The position numbers were made by a program, and so were the translations under genes. The notes below the pieces were generated by a model. The model had not been told where the DNA came from. It ran no database searches and saw nothing but the letters and a program-made list of their open reading frames with translations. Shown here piece after piece: positions 1 to 8,636 of a stretch of DNA of 35,464 bases. Every line of letters starts with the position of its first letter. The first letter of the stretch is position 1. Origin of the DNA: Mycobacteriales bacterium (GTDB lineage: Bacteria; Actinomycetota; Actinomycetes; Mycobacteriales; QHCD01); contig DASXJE010000125.1 of NCBI GenBank assembly GCA_036497565.1, positions 1 through 35,464 of the forward strand, written 5' to 3'.

Positions 1-1052
1 ACCGGTCGCTCGTCGTCGTAGGCCTTCTCGCCGAGCTCGGTCCAGCGGTTCTCCAGCATGGTCCGCAGGTCGCGGGTCTCCCAGCCGCACCGGTCGAAGG
101 CGACCGGGCAGCGGGGGTGGAACGAACAACCCAGCGGCGGCGAGATCGCGTCGGGTATCTCGCCGCGAGGCAGGTCGCGCGGGACCATCCGGGTGGGATC
201 CGGCTCGGGGATCGCCCGCAACAGGGCGCGGGTGTAGGGGTGTTTGGGATCGGCGTAGATCTGGTCGGCGGGCCCGATCTCGACGATCCGGCCGAGGTAC
301 ATGATCGCGATGCGATCGCAGAAGAACTTCGCCGTGGCGAGGTCGTGGGTGATGTAGAGGTAGGTCAGTTCGAGGTCGTTCTTCAGGCCGATCATCAACT
401 CGAGGATCTTCGACCGCACGCTCATGTCGAGCATCGACACCGGCTCGTCGGCGACCAGGAGCTGCGGGTCGAGGATGATCGCCCGGGCGATGACGGCACG
501 CTGCTTCTGCCCGCCGGACAGGTCGCCGGGGTACTTCCCGATGAACCGGTCGACCGGGCTGAGCCCGACCCGCTCCAGGGCGTCCCGGACCCGACGGTCG
601 ATCTCCCGGCGGTCCTTGGCGAGCCCGTGGATCCGCAACGGGTGACCGACCGCGGTACCGATGTCCATCGCCGGGTTCAACGCCGCATTCGGATCCTGGA
701 AGATCATCTGCAGCCGCCGCCGCAACGGCCGGAACTCGCGCTCGGACAATCCGGCGATGTCCTGCCCGTCGAGGACGACGCTGCCACCGGTCGCCGGGAC
801 GAGATGCAGCAGCGCGCGGCCCAGCGTCGTCTTGCCGCTGCCGGATTCGCCGACCAGGCCGAGCACCTCCCCGCGGCGCAGGGTGAAGTTCACCCCGTCG
901 ACGGCCCGGACCGACCCCTCCTCCCGCCCGATCAGCCGAGAGAGAAATCCGCCGCGCAGCGCGAAGTGGACCTGAAGATCGCGGACGTCGACCAGGTCGG
1001 ATTCGTCGGTCGCGGCGGCCGTCCCGGTGTCGTGCTCAGGCTTCGTCGGCAA
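1..1052 (-). CDS. Oligopeptide ABC transporter ATP-binding protein, DppF/OppF type (3' end cut by window)
   Basis: Cytoplasmic ATPase of a peptide importer and the last visible gene of a five-gene minus-strand operon. The reading frame shows Walker [10 protein letters not shown] (near 830-855), signature LSGGQKQR, Walker B LLVADEP, the H-loop ITHDLA and a C-terminal oligopeptide-type region with HPYTRAL and GCSFHPRCP. It is open to base 1, so the C-terminus lies outside. The likely start is TTG at 1052, preceded by GGAGGAG at 6-base spacing; this makes it overlap the upstream ATPase gene by 17 bases, and no ATG or GTG in frame fits as well. The second ATPase next door and two permeases upstream complete a Dpp/Opp system. 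Substrate specificity cannot be read from the ATPase. Confidence 0.93.
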   Translation of the reverse strand, partial: MPTKPEHDTGTAAATDESDLVDVRDLQVHFALRGGFLSRLIGREEGSVRAVDGVNFTLRRGEVLGLVGESGSGKTTLGRALLHLVPATGGSVVLDGQDIAGLSEREFRPLRRRLQMIFQDPNAALNPAMDIGTAVGHPLRIHGLAKDRREIDRRVRDALERVGLSPVDRFIGKYPGDLSGGQKQRAVIARAIILDPQLLVADEPVSMLDMSVRSKILELMIGLKNDLELTYLYITHDLATAKFFCDRIAIMYLGRIVEIGPADQIYADPKHPYTRALLRAIPEPDPTRMVPRDLPRGEIPDAISPPLGCSFHPRCPVAFDRCGWETRDLRTMLENRWTELGEKAYDDERP

Positions 1053-2082
1053 CGGAGATCTCCTCCCGCTCCAGCGGTTCCCGGTCGTCGCCGGTCATCT
1101 GCTCCTCCGGGCCGTGCAGCCAGCAGGCGACCCGGTGCTCGGCGGCGATCTCGAGGTCGACCGGGTCGCGCTGCGGGCAGATCCGCATCCCGTCCGGGCA
1201 GCGGGGATGGAACCGGCAGCCACTGGGCGGGTCGGCGAGATCCGGCGGAGCGCCGGCGATGTGGTGCAGCGCCGTGGTCGACAGCGAGATCGTAGACGCG
1301 AGCAGTTCGCGGGTGTAGGGATGCGACGGGTCGCTGAACACCTCGCGGGCGTCGCCGACCTCGGCCAGCCGGCCGGCGTACATCACCGCGACCCGGTCGC
1401 AGGCCTCGGCGACGATGCCGAGGTTGTGCGTGATCAGCAGCAGCGCGGTGTCGAAGTTGCGCTTGAGGTCGGCGAGGATCCCGAGGATCTGCGCCTCGAC
1501 CAGTACGTCGAGGGCGGTCGTGGGCTCGTCGGCCACGAGGAACTTCGGCCGCAGCACCAGCGCCAGCGCGATCATGATGCGCTGCCGCATCCCGCCGGAG
1601 AACTCGTGCGGGTATTCCTCGAAGCGAGTCGGCGGGATCCCCATCGCGGCGAGGGTGTCCAGCGACCGGCGCCGCATCTCGGCCTTGGACAGCCCCTTCT
1701 CATGGGTACGGAGGACCTCGAGGAAGTGCCCCGACACCCGCATGAGCGGGTTGAGCCGGGTCATCGGTTCCTGGAAGATCAGGCCGAGCTGCGGGCCGCG
1801 CAGTCCGCGCAGATCGTGGTCGGACATGCCGACCAGATCCTGCCCCTCGAAGTACACGTGTCCACCGGCCTTCGCGCCCCGCGGCAGCAGTCCGATGAGG
1901 CCGCGGCCGAGGCTGGACTTCCCGCAGCCGGACTCGCCGACGACGCCGAGCACCTCCCCCGGCTGCACGTCGAAGGTCACTCCGTCGACGGCGCGGACCG
2001 CACCCCGGTCGGTGCCGTAATAGACCCGCAGGTCGCGTACGGAGAGGGTCGCGCCGGGCGCACCGGACGTCGGGCCGGTCAC
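1036..2082 (-). CDS. Oligopeptide ABC transporter ATP-binding protein, DppD/OppD type
   Basis: A 348-residue ATPase that pairs with the DppF-type protein encoded downstream to power peptide import. It shows Walker A GESGCGKSS, signature FSGGMRQR, Walker B LVADEP followed by TTALD, and H-loop ITHN. The C-terminal oligopeptide-binding extension contains HPYTREL and CRFHPRCPDG, a cysteine-bearing segment usual in Dpp/Opp ATPases. The start ATG at 2082 overlaps the stop of the permease gene by 4 bases (ATGA), so translation is probably coupled. Length is ordinary for the family. The order SBP, permease, permease, DppD, DppF is the classical dpp/opp order. Confidence 0.95.
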   Translation of the reverse strand: MTGPTSGAPGATLSVRDLRVYYGTDRGAVRAVDGVTFDVQPGEVLGVVGESGCGKSSLGRGLIGLLPRGAKAGGHVYFEGQDLVGMSDHDLRGLRGPQLGLIFQEPMTRLNPLMRVSGHFLEVLRTHEKGLSKAEMRRRSLDTLAAMGIPPTRFEEYPHEFSGGMRQRIMIALALVLRPKFLVADEPTTALDVLVEAQILGILADLKRNFDTALLLITHNLGIVAEACDRVAVMYAGRLAEVGDAREVFSDPSHPYTRELLASTISLSTTALHHIAGAPPDLADPPSGCRFHPRCPDGMRICPQRDPVDLEIAAEHRVACWLHGPEEQMTGDDREPLEREEISVADEA

Positions 2083-3134
2083 TGCCGCAGCCGTTCTTCT
2101 GCTTCGGGATCCTCGATCGGCTCGGCATCGTCGAGGGTCGCCACCGGAAGGTCGACCCGGGTGAAGACCCGCTGGCGCAGGACCGGGTTGATCACGTCGT
2201 TGAGCCCTTCACCGACCAGGGTCAGTCCGATCACCAGGAGCACGATCGCGCACCCCGGGAAGACCGCCGTCCACCAGATCCCGGCACCGACGTCGGGAAT
2301 GGCGCGCTGCACGTCGTAACCCCACTCGGCGGCGACCGTGGGGTCGATGCCGTAACCGAGGAAGCCCAGCCCGGCAAGGGTCAGGATCGCGTCGGCGGCG
2401 TTGAGGGTGGCGATGACGGGAACGGTCTGGATCACGTTGGCGAAGATGTAGCGCATCACGATCGACGACGAGCGGGCACCGAGGGCGCGGGCGGCCTCGA
2501 CGTAGGGCTCCTCGCGCACGGACAGCACGCTGTTGCGGACGACGCGGAAGTACTGCGGGACGTAGACCGCGGTGATCGCCACCGCCGCGGTGATGATGCC
2601 GCCACCGAGCGGCGAGTTGGACAGCAGGAACGAGATGACGATCGCCAGCAGCAGGTAGGGAAATGCGAACAGCGCGTCCATGAAGAGCACCGCGACCCGG
2701 TCGAACCCGCCGCCGACCCAGCCGGACAGCAGGCCCAGCGGGACACCGATGCACAGGGCGAGCGCGACCGCGAGCAGTACGACCTCGAGTTCGGTGCGCG
2801 AACCGTAGACCACCTGGGCGAAGACGTCGGTCTGCATGACGTTCGTGCCGAACCAGTGCGCGCTCGACGGCGGCGCCAGCTTCGGGAACGGCTTGCCGTT
2901 GCTCTGGTACTGCGCGAACCCGTACGGCGAGATCCAGGGGGCGAAGACCGCGAGCACGACGAAGAGCATCGTGATGGCGACCCCCACCCACAGCAGCCAC
3001 CGGGGCATCCCGCGCGCGGCCCGCACCGGTGCGAACATCCGGCGCGCGCTGCCGAGCGGTCCCCGGCCTGTGCGGCCGTCGGAGGGCGGCGGGGGCGAGG
3101 CGGTGGTCGGCGTCGAACCGATGTTGGCGGTCAC
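2079..3134 (-). CDS. Peptide ABC transporter permease, DppC type
   Basis: Inner-membrane permease of the left peptide importer, about 351 residues. After a Pro/Ser-rich cytoplasmic N-terminus a first membrane segment is followed by a periplasmic-type loop and the BPD transmembrane domain. The EAA coupling motif is EAARALGARSSS, the site that docks the ATPases. The start is uncertain: GTG at 3134 shares one base with the upstream stop (TAGTG) and is preferred, while another in-frame GTG at 3161 would add nine residues and a 28-base overlap. Stop overlaps the DppD-type start by 4 bases. It acts with the DppB-type permease as a heterodimer. Confidence 0.93.
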   Translation of the reverse strand: MTANIGSTPTTASPPPPSDGRTGRGPLGSARRMFAPVRAARGMPRWLLWVGVAITMLFVVLAVFAPWISPYGFAQYQSNGKPFPKLAPPSSAHWFGTNVMQTDVFAQVVYGSRTELEVVLLAVALALCIGVPLGLLSGWVGGGFDRVAVLFMDALFAFPYLLLAIVISFLLSNSPLGGGIITAAVAITAVYVPQYFRVVRNSVLSVREEPYVEAARALGARSSSIVMRYIFANVIQTVPVIATLNAADAILTLAGLGFLGYGIDPTVAAEWGYDVQRAIPDVGAGIWWTAVFPGCAIVLLVIGLTLVGEGLNDVINPVLRQRVFTRVDLPVATLDDAEPIEDPEAEERLRQ

Positions 3135-4165
3135 TAGTAACGCATCCTCGGATCGGCCCACGCGTTGATGAAGTCGATGAGCAGACTGATCACGACGACC
3201 GCCAACGCGAAGACGGTGATGATTCCCTGTACCGCGATGTAGTCACGGTTGTTGAGGTAGTCGATGAGGGCGTGCCCGATTCCCGGCCAGTTGAACGTCT
3301 CCTCGGTGAGCACCGCCCCGGACAGCAGCAGCGCGGCCTGCAGACCCATCACCGTGATCACGGGCACCAGCGCGTTACGGAAGGCGTGCCGGAAGACAAC
3401 GCGCGGCTCGTTGATCCCGCGCGCCCGCGCGGCTTCGATGTAGTCGTGGCGCAGTGTCTGGATGACGTTGACGCGCACCAGCCGGATGAAGACCCCGGAC
3501 AGCAGCAGGCCGAGCGTCGTCGCCGGCAGGATGAGGTGTTTGAACACGTCCCAGAAGGCAGCGGTGTTGCCGTCGATGATCGTGTCGATGAGTAAGAAGT
3601 TGCTGTGCGTCTGCAGGAACGCCTGGGTCAGCGGACTCGCCTGTCCGGAGGTGGGTAACCAGCCGAGGTCCTTGCCGAAGATGAGCTGGGCGAGCAGGCC
3701 GGTGAGGAAGACCGGGGCCGCGTAGATCACCACACCGAACGTGCGGCCGGAGGCGTCGAACCAGGTGTCGCGGTAGCGGCCGCACAGCAGGCCGACCGGG
3801 ACACCGACGATGATCGCGACGACGAGCGCGCCGACGGTCAACTCCAGCGTCGCCGCGCCGCTGGTCTTCACGACGTCGATGACCGGCCGGTGGTCGGTGA
3901 TCGTCGTACCGAAGTTTCCGGTGATGACCTGTCTGAGGTATTCGCCGTACTGCACGATGAGCGGCCTGTCATAGCCCGCCGCGGCCCGCCGGGCGGCGAG
4001 CTGCGCCGGGGAGAGCTTGCCGCCCAGCGCCGCCTGGATCGGGTCGCCCGGCGCGACCCGCATCAGCAGGAAGACGAACGTCAGCAGGATGAGCACCATC
4101 GGCAGGACGAGGAGCAGCCGCACCAAAAGGTACGAGCGGAGCGAGCCGCTGTTCTTCTTGGCCAT
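3134..4165 (-). CDS. Peptide ABC transporter permease, DppB type
   Basis: A 343-residue integral membrane protein. It opens with a short basic N-terminus and a long first hydrophobic segment (about residues 10-35), followed by VAPGDPI, typical of DppB/OppB proteins. The BPD domain carries the EAA loop EAARARGINEPRVVFRHAF. Near the C-terminus ETFNWPGIGHAL matches the conserved FxWPGxG segment of this permease type. ATG at 4165 is the natural start. It lies 59 bases after the binding-protein gene and touches the DppC gene, so the genes very likely form one transcript. Confidence 0.95.
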   Translation of the reverse strand: MAKKNSGSLRSYLLVRLLLVLPMVLILLTFVFLLMRVAPGDPIQAALGGKLSPAQLAARRAAAGYDRPLIVQYGEYLRQVITGNFGTTITDHRPVIDVVKTSGAATLELTVGALVVAIIVGVPVGLLCGRYRDTWFDASGRTFGVVIYAAPVFLTGLLAQLIFGKDLGWLPTSGQASPLTQAFLQTHSNFLLIDTIIDGNTAAFWDVFKHLILPATTLGLLLSGVFIRLVRVNVIQTLRHDYIEAARARGINEPRVVFRHAFRNALVPVITVMGLQAALLLSGAVLTEETFNWPGIGHALIDYLNNRDYIAVQGIITVFALAVVVISLLIDFINAWADPRMRY

Positions 4166-4224
4166 TCCCTGCCTTCTCTACCGCGCGGGCGTCGTCGCCG
4201 CCCCGACACAGTACGAGAACGTGC

Positions 4225-5820
4225 TCAGGACTTGCCAATCAGCCAGTAGCGGAACGTGTAGGACGGGTCGAGGGTGCTCGCGACCCCGGTCACGCCCTTG
4301 CGCTGGACGGCGATCTCCTTGCCCTGCCAGATCGGGATGATCGGGGCCTGCTGCGCCCCGATGAGCTGGACCTGGCCGAAGGACTTGGCCCGCGCCGATG
4401 GGTCGGTCGACTTACGCTCGGCCGCGATCGCCGAGTCGACCTGCGGGTTGCTGAAGTGGTCGTTGAGGAAGGACAGCGGCGAGGTGCCGTAGAACGGCGC
4501 GGCGTAGTCGTCGGAGTCGGGGTAGTCCGGGAACCAGCCGAGCTGGAAGGACTGGTACTGGTCGGTCGGGTAGGCGCCGCTGTACTGGTCCCACTCGGCC
4601 GAATGCAGGTTGATCTTGAACAACCCGGTGGCCTCGAGCTGCCGCTTGATCGTGGTGTACATGTCGGCCGAGGTCTCGCCGTAGTGGCTCGGGGTCCACC
4701 AAAGGTCGAGGCTGACCGGCGTCTTCACTCCCGCCGAGGACAGTGTCGACTTGGCCTTGGCCGTGTTGGGCGCGTCGCCGTAGACCTGCTTGAACGACTC
4801 GGTGTGACCGGTCAGACCGGCCGGGATCATCGAGTAGAGCGGGGTAACGGTGTTGTTGTAGTCGCTCTTGGCGATGGCGGGCCGGTCGATGGTCAGCGCC
4901 ATGGCCTTGCGGATCGCGAGCTTCTGCGCGGCCGACCCGCCGGGCATGATCTTCTGGTTGAAGACGATGTACTGGATCTCCGCGCCCTGACCCTCGACGA
5001 CCTGGACGCCGCGGCTGCCTTCACCGCGCAGCGAGGCGATGTCGGTGGGGCTGAACGTCCGGTAGGCGACGTCGGCGTCGCCGCCCTCGACCGCCAGCTT
5101 CAACGCCGACGCCTGGGTGTAATAGCGGACGATGACGCCGCTGTTGTGCAGCTTCAGGGTGCCGGCGTAGTGCGGGTTGGGCTTGAGGACGAGCTGCTGA
5201 CCGTCCTGGTACTTCGACAGCTCATACGGTCCCGAGCCGACGATCTTGTCGTTGGCGACCAGCTTGGTCGGGGGGAACACCTTCGGGTCGACGATGGCGT
5301 TGCTCGGGTCGCCGAGGATGTCGGGGAAGAGCGCGAACGGCTGTTTGAGGGCGAAGACGACCTTGTCACTGCCCTGCGTGGTGACGCTCTTGACCGGGTC
5401 GAGCAGGCTGGACGCGCCGTTCGGGGCCTTGATCTTCAGGTTGCGGGTGAAGGAGTAGACGACGTCCTTGGCCGTCACCGGGTCGCCGTTCCAGAACTTC
5501 TGGCCGGACCGCATCGTGCAGACGTAGGTGGTCGTGTCGGTGAAGGCGCACGACTTCGCCGCGTCGGGCGTCGCCTTCGTGCTTCCCGGCGGGAAGAAGA
5601 GCAGCGTCTGGTACATGCTGTACATCGGCGTCCACGACCCCTGGTCGTAGGAACCTGCCGGGTCGAAGGACACCACCTTGTCGGTGGTGCCGACCACGAT
5701 CGGCTTGCCGGTGCCGCCGCTGCTGCTGCCGCCGCTGCTACTGCTCCCGCAGGCGGTGGCGATGAGTGCCACGGCCGCGAGCAGGGTGAGGCCCTGCGCC
5801 ATACGTCGGCGTTGACGCAT
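4225..5820 (-). CDS. Extracellular peptide-binding lipoprotein of ABC transporter, DppA/SBP_bac_5 type
   Basis: A 531-residue solute-binding protein, first gene of the left importer operon. The ATG at 5820 is chosen because AGGAG lies upstream at good spacing and because it gives a proper signal: basic MRQRRR, hydrophobic core and lipobox LIATAC with the lipidated cysteine at residue 24. A Ser/Gly linker follows. The mature part has family 5 features: FDPAGSYD near the N-terminus, FWNGDPVTAKDVVYSF, and later a VRKAM-like AIRKAMALTIDR segment. The frame is open 19 codons further upstream but that part lacks support. The protein captures peptides outside the membrane and hands them to the two permeases. 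The ligand is not predictable here. Confidence 0.94.
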   Translation of the reverse strand: MRQRRRMAQGLTLLAAVALIATACGSSSSGGSSSGGTGKPIVVGTTDKVVSFDPAGSYDQGSWTPMYSMYQTLLFFPPGSTKATPDAAKSCAFTDTTTYVCTMRSGQKFWNGDPVTAKDVVYSFTRNLKIKAPNGASSLLDPVKSVTTQGSDKVVFALKQPFALFPDILGDPSNAIVDPKVFPPTKLVANDKIVGSGPYELSKYQDGQQLVLKPNPHYAGTLKLHNSGVIVRYYTQASALKLAVEGGDADVAYRTFSPTDIASLRGEGSRGVQVVEGQGAEIQYIVFNQKIMPGGSAAQKLAIRKAMALTIDRPAIAKSDYNNTVTPLYSMIPAGLTGHTESFKQVYGDAPNTAKAKSTLSSAGVKTPVSLDLWWTPSHYGETSADMYTTIKRQLEATGLFKINLHSAEWDQYSGAYPTDQYQSFQLGWFPDYPDSDDYAAPFYGTSPLSFLNDHFSNPQVDSAIAAERKSTDPSARAKSFGQVQLIGAQQAPIIPIWQGKEIAVQRKGVTGVASTLDPSYTFRYWLIGKS

Positions 5821-5883
5821 CGTCGTGCTCCTGTCCTCCACGGCCGGCCGGACGACCGCCGCCCCTGATCGAATCACATCGGA

Positions 5884-5911
5884 ACGGTACGACGCGCCAC
5901 GCTGCAGTCAC
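5884..5911 (-). promoter_or_regulatory. Candidate promoter for the left peptide importer operon
   Basis: On the minus strand GTGACT (5906-5911) and TACCGT (5884-5889) are separated by 16 bases, a plausible -35/-10 pair for a housekeeping sigma factor. It would give a leader of roughly 55-60 bases before the binding-protein ATG. It sits in the 98-base gap after the HAD gene, which is larger than the gaps inside the operon. Matches are partial, so this is a suggestion only. Confidence 0.35.
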
Positions 5912-5918
5912 GGGAAGG

Positions 5919-6641
5919 TCACATTGTGGGGGTGTCGCCCCACCCGAGCACCACCGGGAGGACGTCGGCCAGGCGCTGCACCGTGGCGTCCGGGTGCCCG
6001 GTGACCGGTCCGTGCTGATGTGCCGGAATCCGGCTGTGCGGTACGTGGATGGTCCGCATCCCCACGTGCTGCGCACCGTGAACGTCGTCCCACAGCCGGT
6101 CACCGACGAAGACGGTGCGGCCGGGGTCCGGCCCTCCGACCGCCTCGAGGGCCGCCCGGAAGGCGTTCGGGTGCGGCTTGGTCCACGCGATCTCGCTGGA
6201 GTAGACGGCGCCGTCGATCAGATCGAGGATCCCGTCCCGCCGGAAGACCGCCTCGTGATGGGACCGCGGCCACAGCGTGTTGGAGAGCACCCCGACGCCG
6301 ACGCCCGCCGCCCGCAGTCCGGCGAGCATTTCCGGCACGTCCGGGTCGACCAGCGTGTGCGGCTCCCAGAACTGCAGGTATGCCGCCAGCGCCTCGGCAT
6401 GACGGGGACCCGTCGGTTCGACGCCGGCCCCGCGGAAGAGGTCGTCCAGCGTTCCGCTGGCCTGCTCCTCGCGGGCCCGGGTCCAGGCCGCCTCCTCGCC
6501 GGCGAGGAGCGTCGCCGCCAGGTCGTCGGCGCGAGCCCGATCGTAGGCCTCGGCGTAGGCCCGCCAGGAGCCGAGCAGATCCAGGTCGTGCCACGGCGTG
6601 AGCGTGCCGCCCCAATCGAAGATCACCGCGTCCACGGTCAT
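5919..6641 (-). CDS. HAD-superfamily hydrolase
   Basis: A 240-residue haloacid-dehalogenase-like protein. Motif I is FDWGGTLTPW with nucleophile Asp9; motif II is the Ser of VLSNTLW; motif III is the Lys of WTKPHPNAF; motif IV is GDRLWDDVHGA. The C1-type helical cap probably spans about residues 20-90. The second motif I aspartate (two residues after the nucleophile), which acts as general acid/base in phosphatases, is Gly11 here. ATG at 6641 is chosen because it directly precedes the motif I strand; the upstream open frame overlaps the transpeptidase gene in another frame. It lies 34 bases after that gene and may be cotranscribed. The substrate is unknown. Confidence 0.9.
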   Translation of the reverse strand: MTVDAVIFDWGGTLTPWHDLDLLGSWRAYAEAYDRARADDLAATLLAGEEAAWTRAREEQASGTLDDLFRGAGVEPTGPRHAEALAAYLQFWEPHTLVDPDVPEMLAGLRAAGVGVGVLSNTLWPRSHHEAVFRRDGILDLIDGAVYSSEIAWTKPHPNAFRAALEAVGGPDPGRTVFVGDRLWDDVHGAQHVGMRTIHVPHSRIPAHQHGPVTGHPDATVQRLADVLPVVLGWGDTPTM

Positions 6642-6675
6642 CGCGGCGTCCTCTGCTCCCTCGTCGCCCGGGCGG

Positions 6676-8583
6676 TCAGTGCAACGCGCGGAGGAACGTG
6701 TTGGCGATCGGCACCGCGGTGGTGCTGCTCGACTCCCCGCCTTCGACGAAGACGGCGAAGGCCAGATCGCCCTGGTAGCCGACGAACCAGGCATGGGAGT
6801 GGGGCGGGACCGCCGTGCCGTACTCCGCAGTGCCGGTCTTGCCGTAGACCGGGCCACCGGGGACCCCGTCGACCCCGGTCGCGGTGCCGGAGGTGACGAC
6901 CGCCCGCATGAAGGGCTTCAGCTGGGCGAGCACCGAGGCCGGCGGCACCGTCGGCCGGTGCGCCGGGGTGTCGCCCCGGCCGGTGACCAGGACGGGTGCA
7001 GGTGTCGACCCGTGCGCGGTCGTCGCCGCTACCAGGGCCATCGCGAAGGGGCTCACCAGGACCCGGCCCTGCCCGATCGCGTCGGCGGCCCGCTCCGTGT
7101 CGTCGCGGGGCGCCGGGAGCGAGCCGGAGAACGAGGTGACCGGGAGCGACCAGCCGGCGCCGATCCCGAACTGCTTCGCGGTCGTCGGCAGGTCCGCTTG
7201 GCCGAGCTTCTGCGACAGCATCGTGAAGCTCGTATTGCACGAGTGCGCGAACGCGGTCTGCAGCGAGACGGTGCCGAGGTCGAAGGAGTTCTCGTTGTGG
7301 AACGTCTTGCCGAAGACCGTGGTCTGGCCCGGGCACGGCACCGAGGCGTCGGCGGCGACGGTGTGGTGTTCGAGCAGCGACGACGCCGTGATGATCTTGA
7401 AGGTGGAGCCGGCGGGGTACTGCCCCTGCATCGCGATGTCGAACGTCGTCGACGGGCTGTTGGCGACGGCGAGGATCGCGCCGGTCGACGGTCGGATCGC
7501 GACGATCGACGCGTGCTTGCCGACCGTGGCCAGCGCTGCGTCGGCGGCGTTCTGCACGGAGACGTCGAGGGTCGACTTCACTGGCGTACCGGGCCGGGCC
7601 GGCACGGTGCCGATCGTCGTCGCGTCCGGGTTGACCGTGGTGCTCCCGGGTGCGACGTCGCCGCCGTGGGTGGAGACCGCCTGGATCTTCGCGCCGGCGC
7701 TGCCCGCGAGTTGCTTGTTGTAGGCCGCCTGCAGCCCGGACGTCCCGAGGTCGTCGGTGGGGAGGTAGCCCGGGCCCAGCGCTTTCAGGACCTCGGCGCT
7801 GGCCGGCCCGACCCGGCCCAGCAGCAGCTTGGCGAACTGCGCGGTCGGGGCGAGCTGTTCGACGCCGGTGTGGAACACGGTGCCGGGCACATCGTGGATC
7901 TGCGACCGCACCTTGAGGTAGTCGCTGCGGCGCAGGGTGATGACCGAGACGAAGGCGGTCGGCTTCGCCTGTTTCACCGCGGACTCGATCTGGGCCGCGT
8001 CGACGTGCACGGTGCGGGCGAGCAGGTCGGCGAGGTGCGGGAGATCGGTGACCGTGCGCGGCTCGATGCCGACCTCGACGACCGGCACCGCGGTGAACAG
8101 CGGGTGGCCCTGGTCGTCGAGTATCGGTGCCCGCGGGGGAAGGCTGCGGGTGGCGACCAGCGTCTGATCCTTGCGCAGCTTCGGGTGGATGTCGGCCGGG
8201 CTCCAGCTGACCTGCCAGGTCCCCGACTTCGTCTTGTCCAGCGGAAGCTCGCCGGCGTAGGTCCAGGGACGGCTGACGCCGCGGATCGTCCAGTGCGCGG
8301 TGAAGGGGACCTTCGCCGACGAATCCTTGACCGTCGCCGTACCGGTCGCGAAGGAGACGGCTGAGGCGTTCAATCCCACGGTCGCGGCCCGCAGCGCGGC
8401 GGTGGCGCGCGCGCCGTTGCTCGTCATCCCCCCGGCGCGGGCGTTGTCGCCTTTCGCCCAGGCGTCGAGGAACGACCGCGCCGACGCGGCAGACTGGGTC
8501 GCCGGATCGCCGCCACCTGTGCACGCCGCGAGCGCGCCGAGCAGCAAGACAGCGACGAGCACCGGGAGAACGCGCTTTCTCAC
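6676..8583 (-). CDS. Penicillin-binding lipoprotein transpeptidase with MecA-type N-terminal domain
   Basis: A 635-residue peptidoglycan DD-transpeptidase outside the membrane. GTG at 8583 has AGGA upstream and gives a signal with lipobox GALAAC (Cys21). Residues about 30-140 look like the NTF2-like MecA_N domain, about 150-320 the PBP dimerisation domain, and 330-635 the transpeptidase domain. Catalytic motifs are intact: STFK (Ser393, Lys396), SCN (448-450) and KTG (582-584). It corresponds in position and design to the lipoprotein PBP that follows ispG and the GNAT gene in mycobacteria (Rv2864c). The lipid anchor, in place of the N-terminal membrane helix of most class B PBPs, is a trait of that group. 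Confidence 0.93.
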   Translation of the reverse strand: MRKRVLPVLVAVLLLGALAACTGGGDPATQSAASARSFLDAWAKGDNARAGGMTSNGARATAALRAATVGLNASAVSFATGTATVKDSSAKVPFTAHWTIRGVSRPWTYAGELPLDKTKSGTWQVSWSPADIHPKLRKDQTLVATRSLPPRAPILDDQGHPLFTAVPVVEVGIEPRTVTDLPHLADLLARTVHVDAAQIESAVKQAKPTAFVSVITLRRSDYLKVRSQIHDVPGTVFHTGVEQLAPTAQFAKLLLGRVGPASAEVLKALGPGYLPTDDLGTSGLQAAYNKQLAGSAGAKIQAVSTHGGDVAPGSTTVNPDATTIGTVPARPGTPVKSTLDVSVQNAADAALATVGKHASIVAIRPSTGAILAVANSPSTTFDIAMQGQYPAGSTFKIITASSLLEHHTVAADASVPCPGQTTVFGKTFHNENSFDLGTVSLQTAFAHSCNTSFTMLSQKLGQADLPTTAKQFGIGAGWSLPVTSFSGSLPAPRDDTERAADAIGQGRVLVSPFAMALVAATTAHGSTPAPVLVTGRGDTPAHRPTVPPASVLAQLKPFMRAVVTSGTATGVDGVPGGPVYGKTGTAEYGTAVPPHSHAWFVGYQGDLAFAVFVEGGESSSTTAVPIANTFLRALH

Positions 8584-8604
8584 ACGTTCATCCTGCCAGC
8601 ACCC

Positions 8605-8636
8605 GCCGACGGGTTTTTCGCGCGGAGACCGTCGGC
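8605..8636 (-). other. Inverted repeat (8-bp stem) between the GNAT and PBP genes
   Basis: GCCGACGG at 8605-8612 pairs perfectly with CCGTCGGC at 8629-8636 around a 16-base loop. It begins immediately after the stop of the GNAT gene and ends about 20 bases before the PBP start. There is no T tract after the stem on the minus strand, so an intrinsic terminator is not convincing; it could be a partial terminator or an mRNA processing or stability element. Confidence 0.4.

Noticed and set aside
4456-5868. A 470-codon plus-strand frame opposite the left binding-protein gene.
   Set aside because: It is an antisense shadow; the minus-strand frame carries a lipobox and SBP motifs.
6598-8364. A long plus-strand open frame opposite the PBP gene (and a similar one at 6638-8524 on the minus strand).
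   Set aside because: Composition is Arg/Gly/Asp-rich without any domain, as expected of the other frames of a high-GC gene. The PBP frame has a signal and all catalytic motifs.
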